Shown here piece after piece: positions 1 to 9,069 of a stretch of DNA of 64,000 bases; the stretch's first letter is position 1, and every line of letters begins with the position of its first letter. The position numbers were made by a program, and so were the translations under genes. A model generated the notes under the pieces. The model was not told the DNA's origin and ran no database searches. It worked only from the letters and a program-made list of their open reading frames with translations. The stretch is from NCBI RefSeq assembly GCF_001870735.1, contig NZ_MORL01000004.1, positions 314,250 to 378,249 on the forward strand. Direction: 5' to 3'. The DNA is from Arsenicibacter rosenii. GTDB taxonomy: Bacteria > Bacteroidota > Bacteroidia > Cytophagales > Spirosomataceae.

Positions 1-2
1 CC

Positions 3-1811
3 ACACCTTCGGTAGTGGCTTTCATGGACAACGGTAACGGTGAGCGTAAAGTAGGTGCTCCGGCCAAACGCCAGGCCATCACCAACCCTAAGCATACGAT
101 TCAATCAGTGAAGCGGTTCATGGGTAAGCGCTTCGCTGAAGTTCAGAATGAGATTAAAACGGTAGCTTACGACGTAGAGCGTGGTCCGAACGATACCCCG
201 CGCGTACGCATCGGTGACCGTCAATATACACCACAGGAAATTTCGGCGCTGATTCTGCAGAAAATGAAGCAGACGGCCGAAGATTACCTCGGCCAGACAG
301 TAACAGAAGCCGTTATTACGGTACCTGCCTACTTCAACGATGCAGAACGTCAGGCAACGAAAGAAGCCGGTCAGATTGCTGGTCTGGAGGTTAAACGGAT
401 TATCAACGAACCAACCGCTGCCGCCCTTGCCTATGGTCTGGATAAAACAGATCAGGACCGCAAGATTGCCGTATTCGACTTAGGGGGCGGTACATTTGAT
501 ATTTCTATCCTTGAACTGGGCGACGGTGTATTCGAAGTAAAATCGACCGACGGTGATACTCACCTGGGTGGTGATGACTTCGACCAGGTGATCATCGACT
601 GGCTGGCCGACGAGTTCAAGAAAGACGAAGGCATTGACCTGCGCCAGGATCCGATGGCCCTTCAGCGTCTGAAAGAAGCAGCGGAGAAAGCCAAGATCGA
701 ATTGTCGAGTTCAACGTCGACCGAGATCAACCTGCCGTACATCATGCCGGTAAACGGTATTCCGAAACACCTGGTACGTTCGCTGTCACGCGCTAAGTTT
801 GAGCAACTGGCTGATTCGCTGATCCAGCGCAGCCTTGAGCCTTGCCGTCGCGCCCTGAAAAACGCCGGTATGGCGGCCAGCCAGATTGACGAAGTGATCC
901 TGGTCGGTGGTTCGACCCGTATTCCACGCGTTCAGGACGAAGTTGAGAAACTGTTTGGCCGGAAACCATCGAAAAGCGTTAACCCTGATGAAGCCGTTGC
1001 CGTAGGTGCCGCTATCCAGGGGGGCGTCTTAACCGGTGAAGTGAAAGACGTACTGCTCCTTGACGTTATCCCGCTTTCGCTGGGTATCGAAACAATGGGT
1101 GGTGTGTTCACCAAAATGATCGAAGCGAACACGACAATTCCGACCAAAAAGTCAGAAACGTTCTCAACCGCTTCAGACAACCAGCCAAGCGTAGAAATCC
1201 ACGTATTGCAGGGTGAGCGTCCGATGGCAACACAGAACCGCCAGTTAGGCCGGTTTATCCTGTCAGACATCCCGCCGGCACCACGCGGTGTACCACAAAT
1301 CGAAGTTACCTTCGACGTGGATGCCAATGGTATCCTGAACGTAACAGCCCGCGACAAAGGCACCGGTAAAGAGCAGAAAATCCGGATTGAAGCATCAAGC
1401 GGTCTGACTGACGCCGAAATCAACAAAATGCGTGAAGAAGCGAAAGCCAACGAAGCGGCGGACAAAGCGGAACGTGAAAAAATTGAAAAAGTAAATCAGG
1501 CTGACTCGATGTTATTCCAGACTGAGAAACAGCTGAAAGAATATGGTGATAAGCTGTCGGCAGCCAATAAATCGGCGATTGAAAGTGCACTGGCGGAGCT
1601 GAAATCGGCTCACAGTTCACGGGATGCCGCTGCTATCGACGCTGCCATGACGAAAATCACGGAAGCCTGGAATGCGGCCTCGCAGGACATCTATAACGCA
1701 GGTGGCGGTGCACAAGGCGCTCCTGGTGCCGACTTCAACGGCGCTCAGGGTACTCAGGGCCAGGCAACGGAAGACAACGTGTCTGACGTTCCTTACGAAG
1801 AAGTGAAATAA
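3..1811 (+). CDS. dnaK: Molecular chaperone DnaK (Hsp70), 5' end outside the window
   Basis: ATP-dependent cytoplasmic chaperone that works with DnaJ and GrpE in folding and stress recovery. The reading frame is open from base 3, so roughly the first 40 residues lie upstream of the window; the in-frame GTG at 15 is not the start. The Hsp70 ATPase phosphate-binding motif DLGGGTFD and the GGSTRIP motif are present, followed by the beta-sandwich substrate-binding domain ([15 protein letters not shown]) and the helical lid. The tail is rich in Gly, Ala and Gln and ends in a short acidic stretch (VPYEEVK), as in many bacterial DnaK proteins. A strong terminator follows directly, so this gene ends its transcript. 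Confidence 0.98.
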   Translation, partial: TPSVVAFMDNGNGERKVGAPAKRQAITNPKHTIQSVKRFMGKRFAEVQNEIKTVAYDVERGPNDTPRVRIGDRQYTPQEISALILQKMKQTAEDYLGQTVTEAVITVPAYFNDAERQATKEAGQIAGLEVKRIINEPTAAALAYGLDKTDQDRKIAVFDLGGGTFDISILELGDGVFEVKSTDGDTHLGGDDFDQVIIDWLADEFKKDEGIDLRQDPMALQRLKEAAEKAKIELSSSTSTEINLPYIMPVNGIPKHLVRSLSRAKFEQLADSLIQRSLEPCRRALKNAGMAASQIDEVILVGGSTRIPRVQDEVEKLFGRKPSKSVNPDEAVAVGAAIQGGVLTGEVKDVLLLDVIPLSLGIETMGGVFTKMIEANTTIPTKKSETFSTASDNQPSVEIHVLQGERPMATQNRQLGRFILSDIPPAPRGVPQIEVTFDVDANGILNVTARDKGTGKEQKIRIEASSGLTDAEINKMREEAKANEAADKAEREKIEKVNQADSMLFQTEKQLKEYGDKLSAANKSAIESALAELKSAHSSRDAAAIDAAMTKITEAWNAASQDIYNAGGGAQGAPGADFNGAQGTQGQATEDNVSDVPYEEVK

Positions 1812-1845
1812 GCGGAAGACCCGCGCGGTCTCTCACAAATAGCGA

Positions 1846-1878
1846 AGCCCTTTACTGGTTCAGTAAAGGGCTTTTATT
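1846..1878 (+). terminator. Rho-independent terminator of dnaK
   Basis: Hairpin AGCCCTTTACTG / CAGTAAAGGGCT with a three-base loop, followed by TTTATTTT. It lies 35 bases after the dnaK stop and just before the LysR gene. Confidence 0.9.
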
Positions 1879-1902
1879 TTGTATTCCTTCATCAGAACAC
1901 AC

Positions 1903-2808
1903 ATGATCTCCTACAAGCACGAAGTATTTATTGAAGTGGCCCGTCAGCTGAGTTTTACAAAGGCCAGCCAGACGCTTTTCATCAGTCAGTCGGCTATCAG
2001 CAAACAGATACAGGCGCTGGAGGCATTTTACAAAACCGGCTTGTTTGAACGGAAAGGCAACAGCATTCATCTGACCCCGGCGGGGCGGCTTCTGTACGAC
2101 CGGCTGCTCGAAGCGCGGCAGCTGCAGCAAACGCTCTATCAGGATATGCAGGCACTGAGTCAGGCGTTTGCTCCACCTTTGCACATGATATTGGGTGCCA
2201 GCACAACCATTTCGCTCTATGTGTTGCCAAGAGTGCTTTCGGCCTACCTGCAACAGCATCCGACACTTCAGCTTACGCTGAAAAACCGCAACAGCGAAAA
2301 TATTCTGAAGGCCCTGCTCGATCACGAAATTGACCTCGGGGTTGTGGAAGCGGCCAGCAAAGCCAACAACATTACCTCCACGCCTTTTCTGACCGATGAG
2401 GTGATTGCTGTCTGTTCGCCAACCAGCCCGCTGAAGCACCAGAAACTGACCATTGCCGATCTGCGCCATACCCCCATTGCACTGCGGGAGACGGGTTCGG
2501 GCACCCTCGCCGTTGTGGAGCAGGTCCTGGCTTCCCATCAGATCGATCTTTCTGAGCTACCGGTGCGTGTCCGGCTGGGTGGTACCGAAGCCCTCAAGAA
2601 TTTTGTCCGCGTCGATACGGCGATGGCGTTTCTGCCGCGTCAGGCGGTGGCAAAGGAGCTTGAGTCAGGTGAACTGATACACCTCCCGATCAAGGACTTA
2701 CAGATCAACCGGACCTTTCATTTTATACAGCGCCGTGGTACCGAAAACCAGCATGCCTTGCAGGATTTTATCCGGTTCACGAAACGCTTCTATGCCAAAC
2801 CGGCATAA
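1903..2808 (+). CDS. LysR-family transcriptional regulator
   Basis: 301-residue DNA-binding regulator. Residues 1-60 form the winged helix-turn-helix (FIEVARQLSFTKASQTLF, then SQSAISKQIQALE), followed by the two-lobed periplasmic-binding-like effector domain typical of LysR proteins (about 300 residues). I chose the ATG at 1903 because the upstream in-frame TTG at 1879 lies in the tail of the dnaK terminator. The threonine synthase gene starts about 55 bases downstream on the same strand, so this may be its local regulator. The ligand cannot be read from sequence. Confidence 0.92.
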   Translation: MISYKHEVFIEVARQLSFTKASQTLFISQSAISKQIQALEAFYKTGLFERKGNSIHLTPAGRLLYDRLLEARQLQQTLYQDMQALSQAFAPPLHMILGASTTISLYVLPRVLSAYLQQHPTLQLTLKNRNSENILKALLDHEIDLGVVEAASKANNITSTPFLTDEVIAVCSPTSPLKHQKLTIADLRHTPIALRETGSGTLAVVEQVLASHQIDLSELPVRVRLGGTEALKNFVRVDTAMAFLPRQAVAKELESGELIHLPIKDLQINRTFHFIQRRGTENQHALQDFIRFTKRFYAKPA

Positions 2809-2861
2809 CCCATTCCAAAAACGAGATTGCTTTCGTGCCCGATAGTGCGGTCTTTTGGGGC

Positions 2862-4073
2862 ATGATGTCCGCTTTGCCTGCTTCACCAACGACCTACAGC
2901 CTGTTTGATCACCTGATCTGTTCGGCCTGCCGGCAGCCGTATACCCCGGCTGTTCTGCATACGCTTTCCCCCTGCTGCCACATGCCGCTGCTGGCTCAGT
3001 ATACGCTTACCGGCGGACCGGATAAACGCATACTCCTGCATCGCGAAGGCACTATGTGGCGCTATCGGGAAGTGCTGCCGGTCTTCTCGGCAGCGCATCA
3101 GATTAGCCTTGGCGAAGGCTTTACGCCCATGCTCGGCCTCAACCGGCTCGGTGCGGCAAATGGCTTCAGCGACCTGTGGCTGAAGGACGAAGGTAAAAAT
3201 CCGACCGGATCGTTTAAAGCCCGTGGCCTGAGCATGGCCATTTCCAAAGCACATGAATACGGCGTTGAAGGATGCATCATCCCAACGGCCGGGAATGCCG
3301 GAGTGGCAATGGCCGCTTACTGTGCCCGGGCCGCCATGCAGGCCGTTGTAGTCATGCCCCGACATACGCCTAAAGCATTCCAGGAAGAATGTTATTGGTA
3401 CGGTGCCGACGTGCACCTCATCGACGGACTCATCAACGATTGCGCCGCCAAAGTCCGGCAACTCAACAGCAGCGGACAATGGCTCGATCTGTCAACACTC
3501 AAGGAACCTTACCGGATTGAAGGCAAAAAAACGATGGGTTACGAAATTGCCGAACAAATGAACTGGCAGCTGCCGGACGTTATTCTGTATCCCGCGGGTG
3601 GCGGAACGGGGCTGATCGGCATCTGGAAAGCCTTCCGCGAAATGCAGCAGCTGGGCTGGCTACCGGCCGATATCCGGCTCCCGCGTATGGTGGCGGTTCA
3701 GGCCGAAAACTGCCAGCCCCTCGTAGACACCTGGCTTGGCAAACAGCCCAATGCACAGCAGTATAACGGAAAACCAACCCTGGCCAACGGGCTGGCTGTC
3801 CCCCGCCCTATTGGCGAGCCGCTGATGCTGAACGTACTACACGAATCACGGGGCCTGACACTGGGCATTTCAGAGGCTGATATGGTTGACAGTGTGCGTG
3901 AGATCGGCAAAACTGAGGGTGTGTTTCTGGCACCTGAGGGCGCTGCGTTATGGACCGCCGCCCGGCAGCTGCTCCGTCAGGGCTGGCTCTCGGCAACGGA
4001 CAGGGTCCTGCTGCTCAACACCGGCAATGGGCAGAAATACCTCGACAATCTCCGCCCTTTCCTGACAGACTAA
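2862..4073 (+). CDS. thrC: Threonine synthase (PLP-dependent, zinc-ribbon class)
   Basis: Converts O-phosphohomoserine to threonine in the cytoplasm. About 403 residues. The N-terminus has a zinc-ribbon-like Cys pattern (CSAC, then CC) as in the short class of threonine synthases. The PLP lysine is in GSFKARG (about K119) and a glycine-rich PLP phosphate loop follows (PAGGGTG). ATG codons at 2862 and 2865 are the likely starts; an in-frame GTG lies at 2835. The paralogous families threonine dehydratase and cysteate synthase cannot be fully excluded. Neighbours are a LysR regulator upstream and an EamA exporter downstream, a family that includes threonine/homoserine exporters. Confidence 0.82.
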   Translation: MMSALPASPTTYSLFDHLICSACRQPYTPAVLHTLSPCCHMPLLAQYTLTGGPDKRILLHREGTMWRYREVLPVFSAAHQISLGEGFTPMLGLNRLGAANGFSDLWLKDEGKNPTGSFKARGLSMAISKAHEYGVEGCIIPTAGNAGVAMAAYCARAAMQAVVVMPRHTPKAFQEECYWYGADVHLIDGLINDCAAKVRQLNSSGQWLDLSTLKEPYRIEGKKTMGYEIAEQMNWQLPDVILYPAGGGTGLIGIWKAFREMQQLGWLPADIRLPRMVAVQAENCQPLVDTWLGKQPNAQQYNGKPTLANGLAVPRPIGEPLMLNVLHESRGLTLGISEADMVDSVREIGKTEGVFLAPEGAALWTAARQLLRQGWLSATDRVLLLNTGNGQKYLDNLRPFLTD

Positions 4074-4080
4074 CCACTGG

Positions 4081-4111
4081 TTGCGCCATATAGCGTATTT
4101 TTCTTAGATTG
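4081..4111 (+). promoter_or_regulatory. Probable promoter of the EamA leader
   Basis: GTTG (4080-4083) and TAGATTG (4105-4111) separated by 21 bases resemble the Bacteroidota -33 TTTG and -7 TAnnTTTG boxes. This would start a leader of roughly 195 bases before the EamA ATG at 4314. Confidence 0.4.
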
Positions 4112-4177
4112 CAGGAAACCTGAACAAGCATGCAACCTGTCACGTATACCATTCTTCCGCCACCGGTCAGCTGCTAA

Positions 4178-4271
4178 GCTAAACAACCGGATGTGATTCT
4201 GGGCGCAGGCCTTCTCCCCGCAGAAGGCAGATTTTCCTGTGCCGTTCAACCAGTCAGTCAGGTTGTTTAGC
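4178..4271 (+). ncRNA. Candidate structured leader RNA (unassigned riboswitch-like element)
   Basis: Three nested helices lie 42 bases before the exporter start. The outer helix is GCTAAACAACC (4178-4188) with GGTTGTTTAGC (4261-4271), 11 perfect pairs. The second is GGCGCAGG (4202-4209) with CCTGTGCC (4236-4243), 8 pairs with one G-U. The third is CCTTCT (4210-4215) with AGAAGG (4222-4227). Unpaired segments join them. I tried TPP, SAM-I, cobalamin and FMN signatures by eye and none fit. A cis-regulatory RNA is an inference from structure and position. Confidence 0.5.
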
Positions 4272-4313
4272 CGATTCGCAAACCAAATGCATTCCAGCTA
4301 GACAATCCTTTTT

Positions 4314-5213
4314 ATGACTAAATATATTCTAATGGTATTAGCCGGGGCGGTCAGCTTCGGTATCCTGTCTTCTTTTGTCAAAATTGCCTATCAGCAGGGG
4401 TATTCCCCGGCCGAAATCTCGTTTTCGCAAGCCTTTACCGGTGCTCTTCTGCTCTGGCTGCTGGCCCGGATCGTGTCGCCGGGCTTTTCGGTGCGGTCGG
4501 TTGGCCGCCGGCAAATCGCAGCACTTCTGGGTACCGGAGCGACCATCGGTCTGGCTACCTTTTACTACTACGTTTCGGTACACTATATACCGGCATCGCT
4601 CGCCATTGTCTTGCTGATGCAGTTTACGTGGATGGGGCTCCTGTTCGACTGGCTCTTTTTCAGGAAAAGGCCTTCGTTGATGGAAGCCGGTATTTCGGCA
4701 GTTATTATCGGCGGAACAGTCCTGGCCGGTAATCTATGGGGAAATACTGATTTTCATGTCTCGTGGACCGGTATTTTCTACGTATTGCTGGCATCCGTTC
4801 TGTATGCAGGCTACATTGTTGCCAACAGCCGCGCAGGCAAACACATGCCGAATCTGACGAAAAGTGCATGGATCATGACCGGGTCGGCCCTGGCCATCGG
4901 GTTAGTCAACCTGCCATCGCTGGCGACCGAAAGCCATTTAGGATTCGCACTCGGTCAGTGGGCGTTGTTTCTCGCCCTGTTCGGGACGGTGATTCCACCG
5001 GTGCTGTTTGCTAAAGGTATTCCTCATGTCGGGGCGGGAATCAGCGGTATTCTGATGACGGCCGAACTGCCGGTTGCCGTCATTACTGCCCATTTTCTGC
5101 TGGGCGAACAGCTGACTACCACCCAGCTCATTGGCATCGTTATCATGCTCGGCGCGATCATCGCGATGAACCGGTACCGCGTCCGGAAGGTAAAACCGGT
5201 AGCAGCTAACTGA
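4314..5213 (+). CDS. EamA / drug-metabolite family exporter
   Basis: 299-residue inner-membrane protein with about ten hydrophobic segments in two repeats of five, the usual size and layout of EamA transporters. The family includes exporters of threonine, homoserine, cysteine pathway metabolites and S-adenosylmethionine carriers; sequence alone does not give the substrate. The C-terminus is basic (NRYRVRKVK). It lies behind a structured leader and next to threonine synthase, which makes an amino-acid-related substrate plausible but unproven. Confidence 0.9.
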   Translation: MTKYILMVLAGAVSFGILSSFVKIAYQQGYSPAEISFSQAFTGALLLWLLARIVSPGFSVRSVGRRQIAALLGTGATIGLATFYYYVSVHYIPASLAIVLLMQFTWMGLLFDWLFFRKRPSLMEAGISAVIIGGTVLAGNLWGNTDFHVSWTGIFYVLLASVLYAGYIVANSRAGKHMPNLTKSAWIMTGSALAIGLVNLPSLATESHLGFALGQWALFLALFGTVIPPVLFAKGIPHVGAGISGILMTAELPVAVITAHFLLGEQLTTTQLIGIVIMLGAIIAMNRYRVRKVKPVAAN

Positions 5214-5242
5214 TAACGGCAAAAGCACCCTCCTATCGCTAA

Positions 5243-5286
5243 GCTTGTAGCAGCCATTAAACAAAAGTTTAGGGTCTGCTACAAGC
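5243..5286. other. Stem-loop between EamA and DUF1905 genes
   Basis: GCTTGTAGCAG (5243-5253) pairs perfectly with CTGCTACAAGC (5276-5286), and an inner TAAAC / GTTTA helix extends it. There is no T-run on either side, so it is not a classical terminator. It may stop or stabilise the upstream mRNA. Confidence 0.55.
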
Positions 5287-5428
5287 ATCTGCAACCGGCA
5301 TGGCCTCACTTTTCGCATTGCCCGTTCATGCCGCAATAAAGCGGACATTTCATTTGCTGTATCTCTACTACTGACATGCACATGTCAGCGCAAGTCAGTA
5401 ACTTGCCGGAAACAAACGTGCTTTCTGC

Positions 5429-5941
5429 ATGCTAACGTTTCAGACAGAACTGCTTAAGTTCGGAGCCAAAGGCGAAAAGTCGGGCTGGACGTATATTGAG
5501 ATTCCGGCTTCGCTGGCTGGGCAGCTAAAGCCCGGCACCCGTACGTCATTCCGCGTCAAAGGGTCGATTGATCAATACGCCCTCAGGCAGGTCGCCCTGG
5601 TGCCGATGGGCGAGGGTGATTTTATCCTGGCCGTCAATACCACCATGCGAAAAGCCCTGCGGAAGGAAGCCGGTGCCAGGGTGACGGTTACACTGGCCCT
5701 TGATGAGTCAGACGTGCAGCTTTCAGCCGATTTACTGGCGTGTCTGGACGATGCGCCGGAGGCCAAAGCCTATTTCGACAAGCTGCCGGGCAGTCATCAG
5801 AAGTACTACACCCGGTGGATTGAATCGGCCAAAACACCTGGTACAAAAGCCAAACGCATCACACAAGCCATTATGGGCATGACCCAAAAAATGGATTTCG
5901 GCGAAACACGCCGGCATTTTAAAGACAAAAATGCTTCCTGA
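5429..5941 (+). CDS. DUF1905 / YdeI (OmdA-like) domain protein
   Basis: 170-residue cytoplasmic protein. The first 95 residues match the DUF1905 beta domain (GWTYIEIP and KGSIDQY are typical). The rest matches the YdeI/OmpD-associated helical domain, with its RWIESAKTPGTKAKRI-type signature near residue 130. Some members have been linked to bacteriocin protection, but the biochemical role is unknown. There is no signal peptide. It stands alone between a stem-loop and an SDR gene. Confidence 0.8.
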   Translation: MLTFQTELLKFGAKGEKSGWTYIEIPASLAGQLKPGTRTSFRVKGSIDQYALRQVALVPMGEGDFILAVNTTMRKALRKEAGARVTVTLALDESDVQLSADLLACLDDAPEAKAYFDKLPGSHQKYYTRWIESAKTPGTKAKRITQAIMGMTQKMDFGETRRHFKDKNAS

Positions 5942-6030
5942 ATGGCCGAAACTTTCCGGCCGGACGGGGAGTTACGATTCTGACCGGCATGCTTGCCTGG
6001 TCCGCATTATGTTTCTCAGCAACAAAAATT

Positions 6031-6747
6031 ATGGCAGACGTTAGTAAAACGGCATTCATCACCGGTGGTTCCAAAGGTATTGGTTACGGAATTGCCGAAG
6101 TGTTAATAAAAGAAGGGATCAAGGTGGCCATCACGAGCCGCTCGCAGGAAAGTGCAGACGCGGCGGCCGCAGCACTTAACGCCATTAAACCGGATTTCGC
6201 CCTCGGTCTTGAAGCCGATGTCCGTGATTTTGCTTCGCAGCAGAAAGCCGTTGATACGGTTCTCGAAAAATGGGGACGTATTGACTATGTCATTGCCAAT
6301 GCCGGTGTGGGTCATTTCGCTTCCATTCAGGAGCTTACGCCGGAACTGTGGCACGAAACCATCGACATTAACCTGACCGGTGTGTTCTATACCGCCAAAA
6401 CGACGCTCGGAGCCCTGAAATCGTCAGAGGGCTATTTCATCACAATTGCCAGTCTGGCGGGCACCAACTTTTTCGAAAAAGGCTCGGCGTATAATGCCAG
6501 CAAATTCGGGCTGGTTGGCTTTACGCAGGCGGTCATGCTTGATCTGCGCAGCGAAGGTATTAAGGTAACGACCATCATGCCGGGTTCCGTGGCTACCTAT
6601 TTCAACAACCACGAGCCGAATGATAAAGATGCCTGGAAAATTCAGCCGGAAGACATCGGTCAGCTTGTGTCGGACCTGATTCATATGCCGGCCCGCACAC
6701 TGCCGTCAAAAATTGAAATCCGGCCAACCCGGCCCGGCGGCAAATAA
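6031..6747 (+). CDS. Short-chain dehydrogenase/reductase (SDR)
   Basis: 238-residue classical SDR oxidoreductase using NAD(P)H. The nucleotide-binding motif TGGSKGIG is at residues 10-17, the NAG motif near residue 90, and the catalytic Ser141, Tyr154 and Lys158 are in place (YNASK). I chose the ATG at 6031 because the Rossmann strand begins only seven residues later; the in-frame ATG at 5989 would add an implausible leader. The C-terminal PSKIEIRPTRP is typical of the group. The substrate is unknown. Confidence 0.9.
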   Translation: MADVSKTAFITGGSKGIGYGIAEVLIKEGIKVAITSRSQESADAAAAALNAIKPDFALGLEADVRDFASQQKAVDTVLEKWGRIDYVIANAGVGHFASIQELTPELWHETIDINLTGVFYTAKTTLGALKSSEGYFITIASLAGTNFFEKGSAYNASKFGLVGFTQAVMLDLRSEGIKVTTIMPGSVATYFNNHEPNDKDAWKIQPEDIGQLVSDLIHMPARTLPSKIEIRPTRPGGK

Positions 6748-6752
6748 CACCA

Positions 6753-6788
6753 CAAAAAAATCCCGTCAGATGCTGACGGGATTTTTTT
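6753..6788. terminator. Bidirectional terminator between SDR and hsp20
   Basis: ATCCCGTCA / TGACGGGAT stem with a GATGC loop, A-run on the left and T-run on the right. It can end both the plus-strand SDR transcript and the minus-strand hsp20 transcript. Confidence 0.93.
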
Positions 6789-6817
6789 ATATAAAACGGA
6801 ATACTATTCCGTCAGCA

Positions 6818-7276
6818 TCAGGCGATCTGAATTTGTTTTGGTTCAGGCTTTTGTTCCGCCACTTTGGGTACCGACACCGTCAGAATACCGTTTGTGTATG
6901 CAGCCTGAATGGCCTCCTTATTCACGTTTTCAGGCAACCGGAACGAGCGGGTGAAGCTGCCGGTACTGAACTCCTTGTGGGTATATTTTTCCTGTTTTCC
7001 TTCGGCTTCCGTCTCTGCGGGAGCATAGGCCAATGTCAGGATATTGTTGTCAACTTTTACAGAGAATTGCTCTTTAACCAATCCGGGAGCAGCCACTTCC
7101 AGTGTAAATGCTTCTGCTGACTCCTTCACATTGACGGCCGGCACTGAGCCGCCTTTCTGATAACGTGAAATGACGGGTTGAGCAAAAACAGGATGTTTGG
7201 CCAGCCGGTTGATTTCCTGATTGAATAATTGATCAAAAATAGTCGGGACCTGGTTTGAGCGAATTAGCGTTGCCAT
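6818..7276 (-). CDS. Hsp20 / alpha-crystallin small heat-shock protein
   Basis: 152-residue ATP-independent holdase. The alpha-crystallin domain covers about residues 45-140, with the conserved strand pattern EAFTLEVAAPG, the segment GSFTRSFRLPE and the G-I-L motif AAYTNGILTVSVPK. A C-terminal tail follows. The ATG at 7276 is the only sensible start. It is transcribed towards the SDR gene and shares its terminator. Confidence 0.95.
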   Translation of the reverse strand: MATLIRSNQVPTIFDQLFNQEINRLAKHPVFAQPVISRYQKGGSVPAVNVKESAEAFTLEVAAPGLVKEQFSVKVDNNILTLAYAPAETEAEGKQEKYTHKEFSTGSFTRSFRLPENVNKEAIQAAYTNGILTVSVPKVAEQKPEPKQIQIA

Positions 7277-7466
7277 TGTATTTCTTGTTTTTTAGTTCTT
7301 TTCTGTTTCGCTATCTGATTTACAAATCATGTACCAAACAGAATAATACGCCATTTTGACACTAAAAAGACTTAAATCGCGCAAAACACTGCCTTATTGT
7401 CATATAAATCCTGAATGCTTCTGGCTTTTTTGGCAGTATGTACTATAAAATCATCTATCTTCTGAG

Positions 7467-7521
7467 CATCTATACATTAGATGAGGGGTCTTCAACGTTG
7501 AAAATAGATACACTCTATTTT
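7467..7521. promoter_or_regulatory. Cluster of three inverted repeats upstream of the TPR gene
   Basis: CATCTA-5-TAGATG (7467-7483), the 12-base palindrome TTCAACGTTGAA (7491-7502) and AAAATAGA-5-TCTATTTT (7501-7521) lie within 55 bases. They are in the 375-base gap between divergent hsp20 and the TPR gene. They look like operator sites or a folded leader; the binding protein is unknown. Confidence 0.4.
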
Positions 7522-7651
7522 GCAGAGCGGGTGAAAGTTAGCTGCCACTGCCTAAATTTTGACGGAATTTAGCTTGGTAAGCGTAGCTAATAGGGCTAAT
7601 TTTAGCGCTTCATTCACGACTCTGCGGTACCAAAAACCATCTATAAGCTCA

Positions 7652-9019
7652 ATGAAGCACGTTTTTCAACCGCTGGCGAGGGTCTCTTTCCGGTTACTTT
7701 TCTGCACAGGAGTCTGCCTGTCGGTCTTACCCGAGACAGTTAACGCCCAGCAAACGGCTGCTGATTATTTTGAAAGCGGCATTACCAAAAGCAAAGCCAA
7801 CGACTTTACCGGTGCCCTGCAAGCCTTCAGCATGGCCATCACGATGAATCCCGATAATGCAGCCAGTTACTACAATCGCGGACTGGCCAAAGCAAACCTG
7901 AAAGACCACCGGGGCGCTATTCTGGATTACGATAAAGCCATTGACCTCAACCCGAAAGACGCACTTGCGTTTCTGAGCCGGGGGGTTAGTAAAAGCAAAC
8001 AGGACGACCACCGCGCAGCGTTACTCGACTACAGCCGGGCCATCGAACTCAACCCCAACGATCCGCAAGGCTACTACAACCGGGGCATTAGCCGGAGCTA
8101 CCTCGAACAGTACCGGGGGGCGCTCCAGGATTTCAGCAAAACCATCGAACTCGACCCAAGCAATATCAATGCGCTCTTTGCCCGCGGCATTACCAAACAA
8201 AAGCTCGACGACTATCCGGGTAGTCTGGCCGATTTCACTAAAGTGGCCGAACTGAACCCCAAACGCGCACAAGCCTATGCTGCCCGCGGGATGTCACGGG
8301 TAAAACTAAATGATTTTACCGGGGCCATTCAAGACCTGAATAAAGCACTCGAACTAAATAGCAACGACGCCGAATCATTCTATTTCCGTGGCTTTGCCCA
8401 TAGCAAGCAGGAAGATTACAAGACCGCCATTGCCGACTTCGACCGTGCCGTTGCGATTGATAATTCTAACTATAAATTCTATTACGGGCGGGGTTTCTGC
8501 CACAGCAAACTCGGTGATCAGAAATCAGCACTGACTGATTTTAACAAGGCAATTGAGTTTAACAATGCCAATGCCGACAGTAAGGTCTATTATTCCGGAA
8601 AAATCACGCGCCCAATTCTGGATAACCTCCGGAACATTGTGCAGGAGCGGAATAAAATCAACGATCTGTCGCCGGAGCGTTCGGAAGCCTACTTCAGCCG
8701 GGGCATCACCCGCAGTAAACAGGGAGACCCCAAAAATGCGATTCTGGATCTGAATAAAGCCATTGAACTGAATCCGACGTATGCCGAAGCCTATTTTACG
8801 CGGGGACTGATTAAGTCACAGCAAGGTGATCAGAAAGGAGCTATTCTGGATTGCAACAGCGCTATTAAGCTCAATCCGCGATATGGTGAGGCGTTTTATG
8901 TCCGGGGCATTATCAGGCACACCCTCGGCGACGAAAACGGCGGCTGTTTTGATTTGTCGAAAGCGGGCGAACTGGGCTACACGCCTGCCTATAAAGTAAT
9001 CAGCGAATACTGTAACTAA
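7652..9019 (+). CDS. Exported TPR-repeat protein
   Basis: 455 residues with an N-terminal signal peptide (hydrophobic LLFCTGVCLSVL, cleavage probably after VNAQ), then about ten tetratricopeptide repeats of 34 residues with the usual G/A-Y-F and D-A-I-E-L-N-P pattern. One insertion near residues 315-345 (NNANADSKVYYSGKI) breaks the regular spacing. I chose the ATG at 7652 because it places the signal peptide at the very N-terminus; an in-frame TTG lies at 7559. TPR arrays bind protein partners; the partner and role are unknown. It is likely periplasmic or surface-exposed. Confidence 0.88.
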   Translation: MKHVFQPLARVSFRLLFCTGVCLSVLPETVNAQQTAADYFESGITKSKANDFTGALQAFSMAITMNPDNAASYYNRGLAKANLKDHRGAILDYDKAIDLNPKDALAFLSRGVSKSKQDDHRAALLDYSRAIELNPNDPQGYYNRGISRSYLEQYRGALQDFSKTIELDPSNINALFARGITKQKLDDYPGSLADFTKVAELNPKRAQAYAARGMSRVKLNDFTGAIQDLNKALELNSNDAESFYFRGFAHSKQEDYKTAIADFDRAVAIDNSNYKFYYGRGFCHSKLGDQKSALTDFNKAIEFNNANADSKVYYSGKITRPILDNLRNIVQERNKINDLSPERSEAYFSRGITRSKQGDPKNAILDLNKAIELNPTYAEAYFTRGLIKSQQGDQKGAILDCNSAIKLNPRYGEAFYVRGIIRHTLGDENGGCFDLSKAGELGYTPAYKVISEYCN

Positions 9020-9031
9020 ACGACTCAACGG

Positions 9032-9069
9032 GGTTAGCGGGGCATGAAGCCCGCTAACCTCAGTTTTTT
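9032..9069 (+). terminator. Terminator of the TPR gene
   Basis: GGTTAGCGGG / CCCGCTAACC stem (9032-9041 and 9050-9059) followed by TTTTTT at 9064-9069. It overlaps the last bases of the convergent AMP nucleosidase gene. Confidence 0.9.

Noticed and set aside
932-1465. 177-residue minus-strand ORF inside dnaK
   Set aside because: It is antisense to a well-conserved coding region; its composition follows the dnaK codons and no family is seen.
1852-2538. 228-residue minus-strand ORF across the LysR gene
   Set aside because: Antisense shadow; the LysR HTH is clearly on the plus strand.
4178-4271. Assignment of the leader to a known riboswitch (TPP, SAM-I, cobalamin, FMN)
   Set aside because: None of the conserved core motifs of these classes could be found; kept as unassigned.
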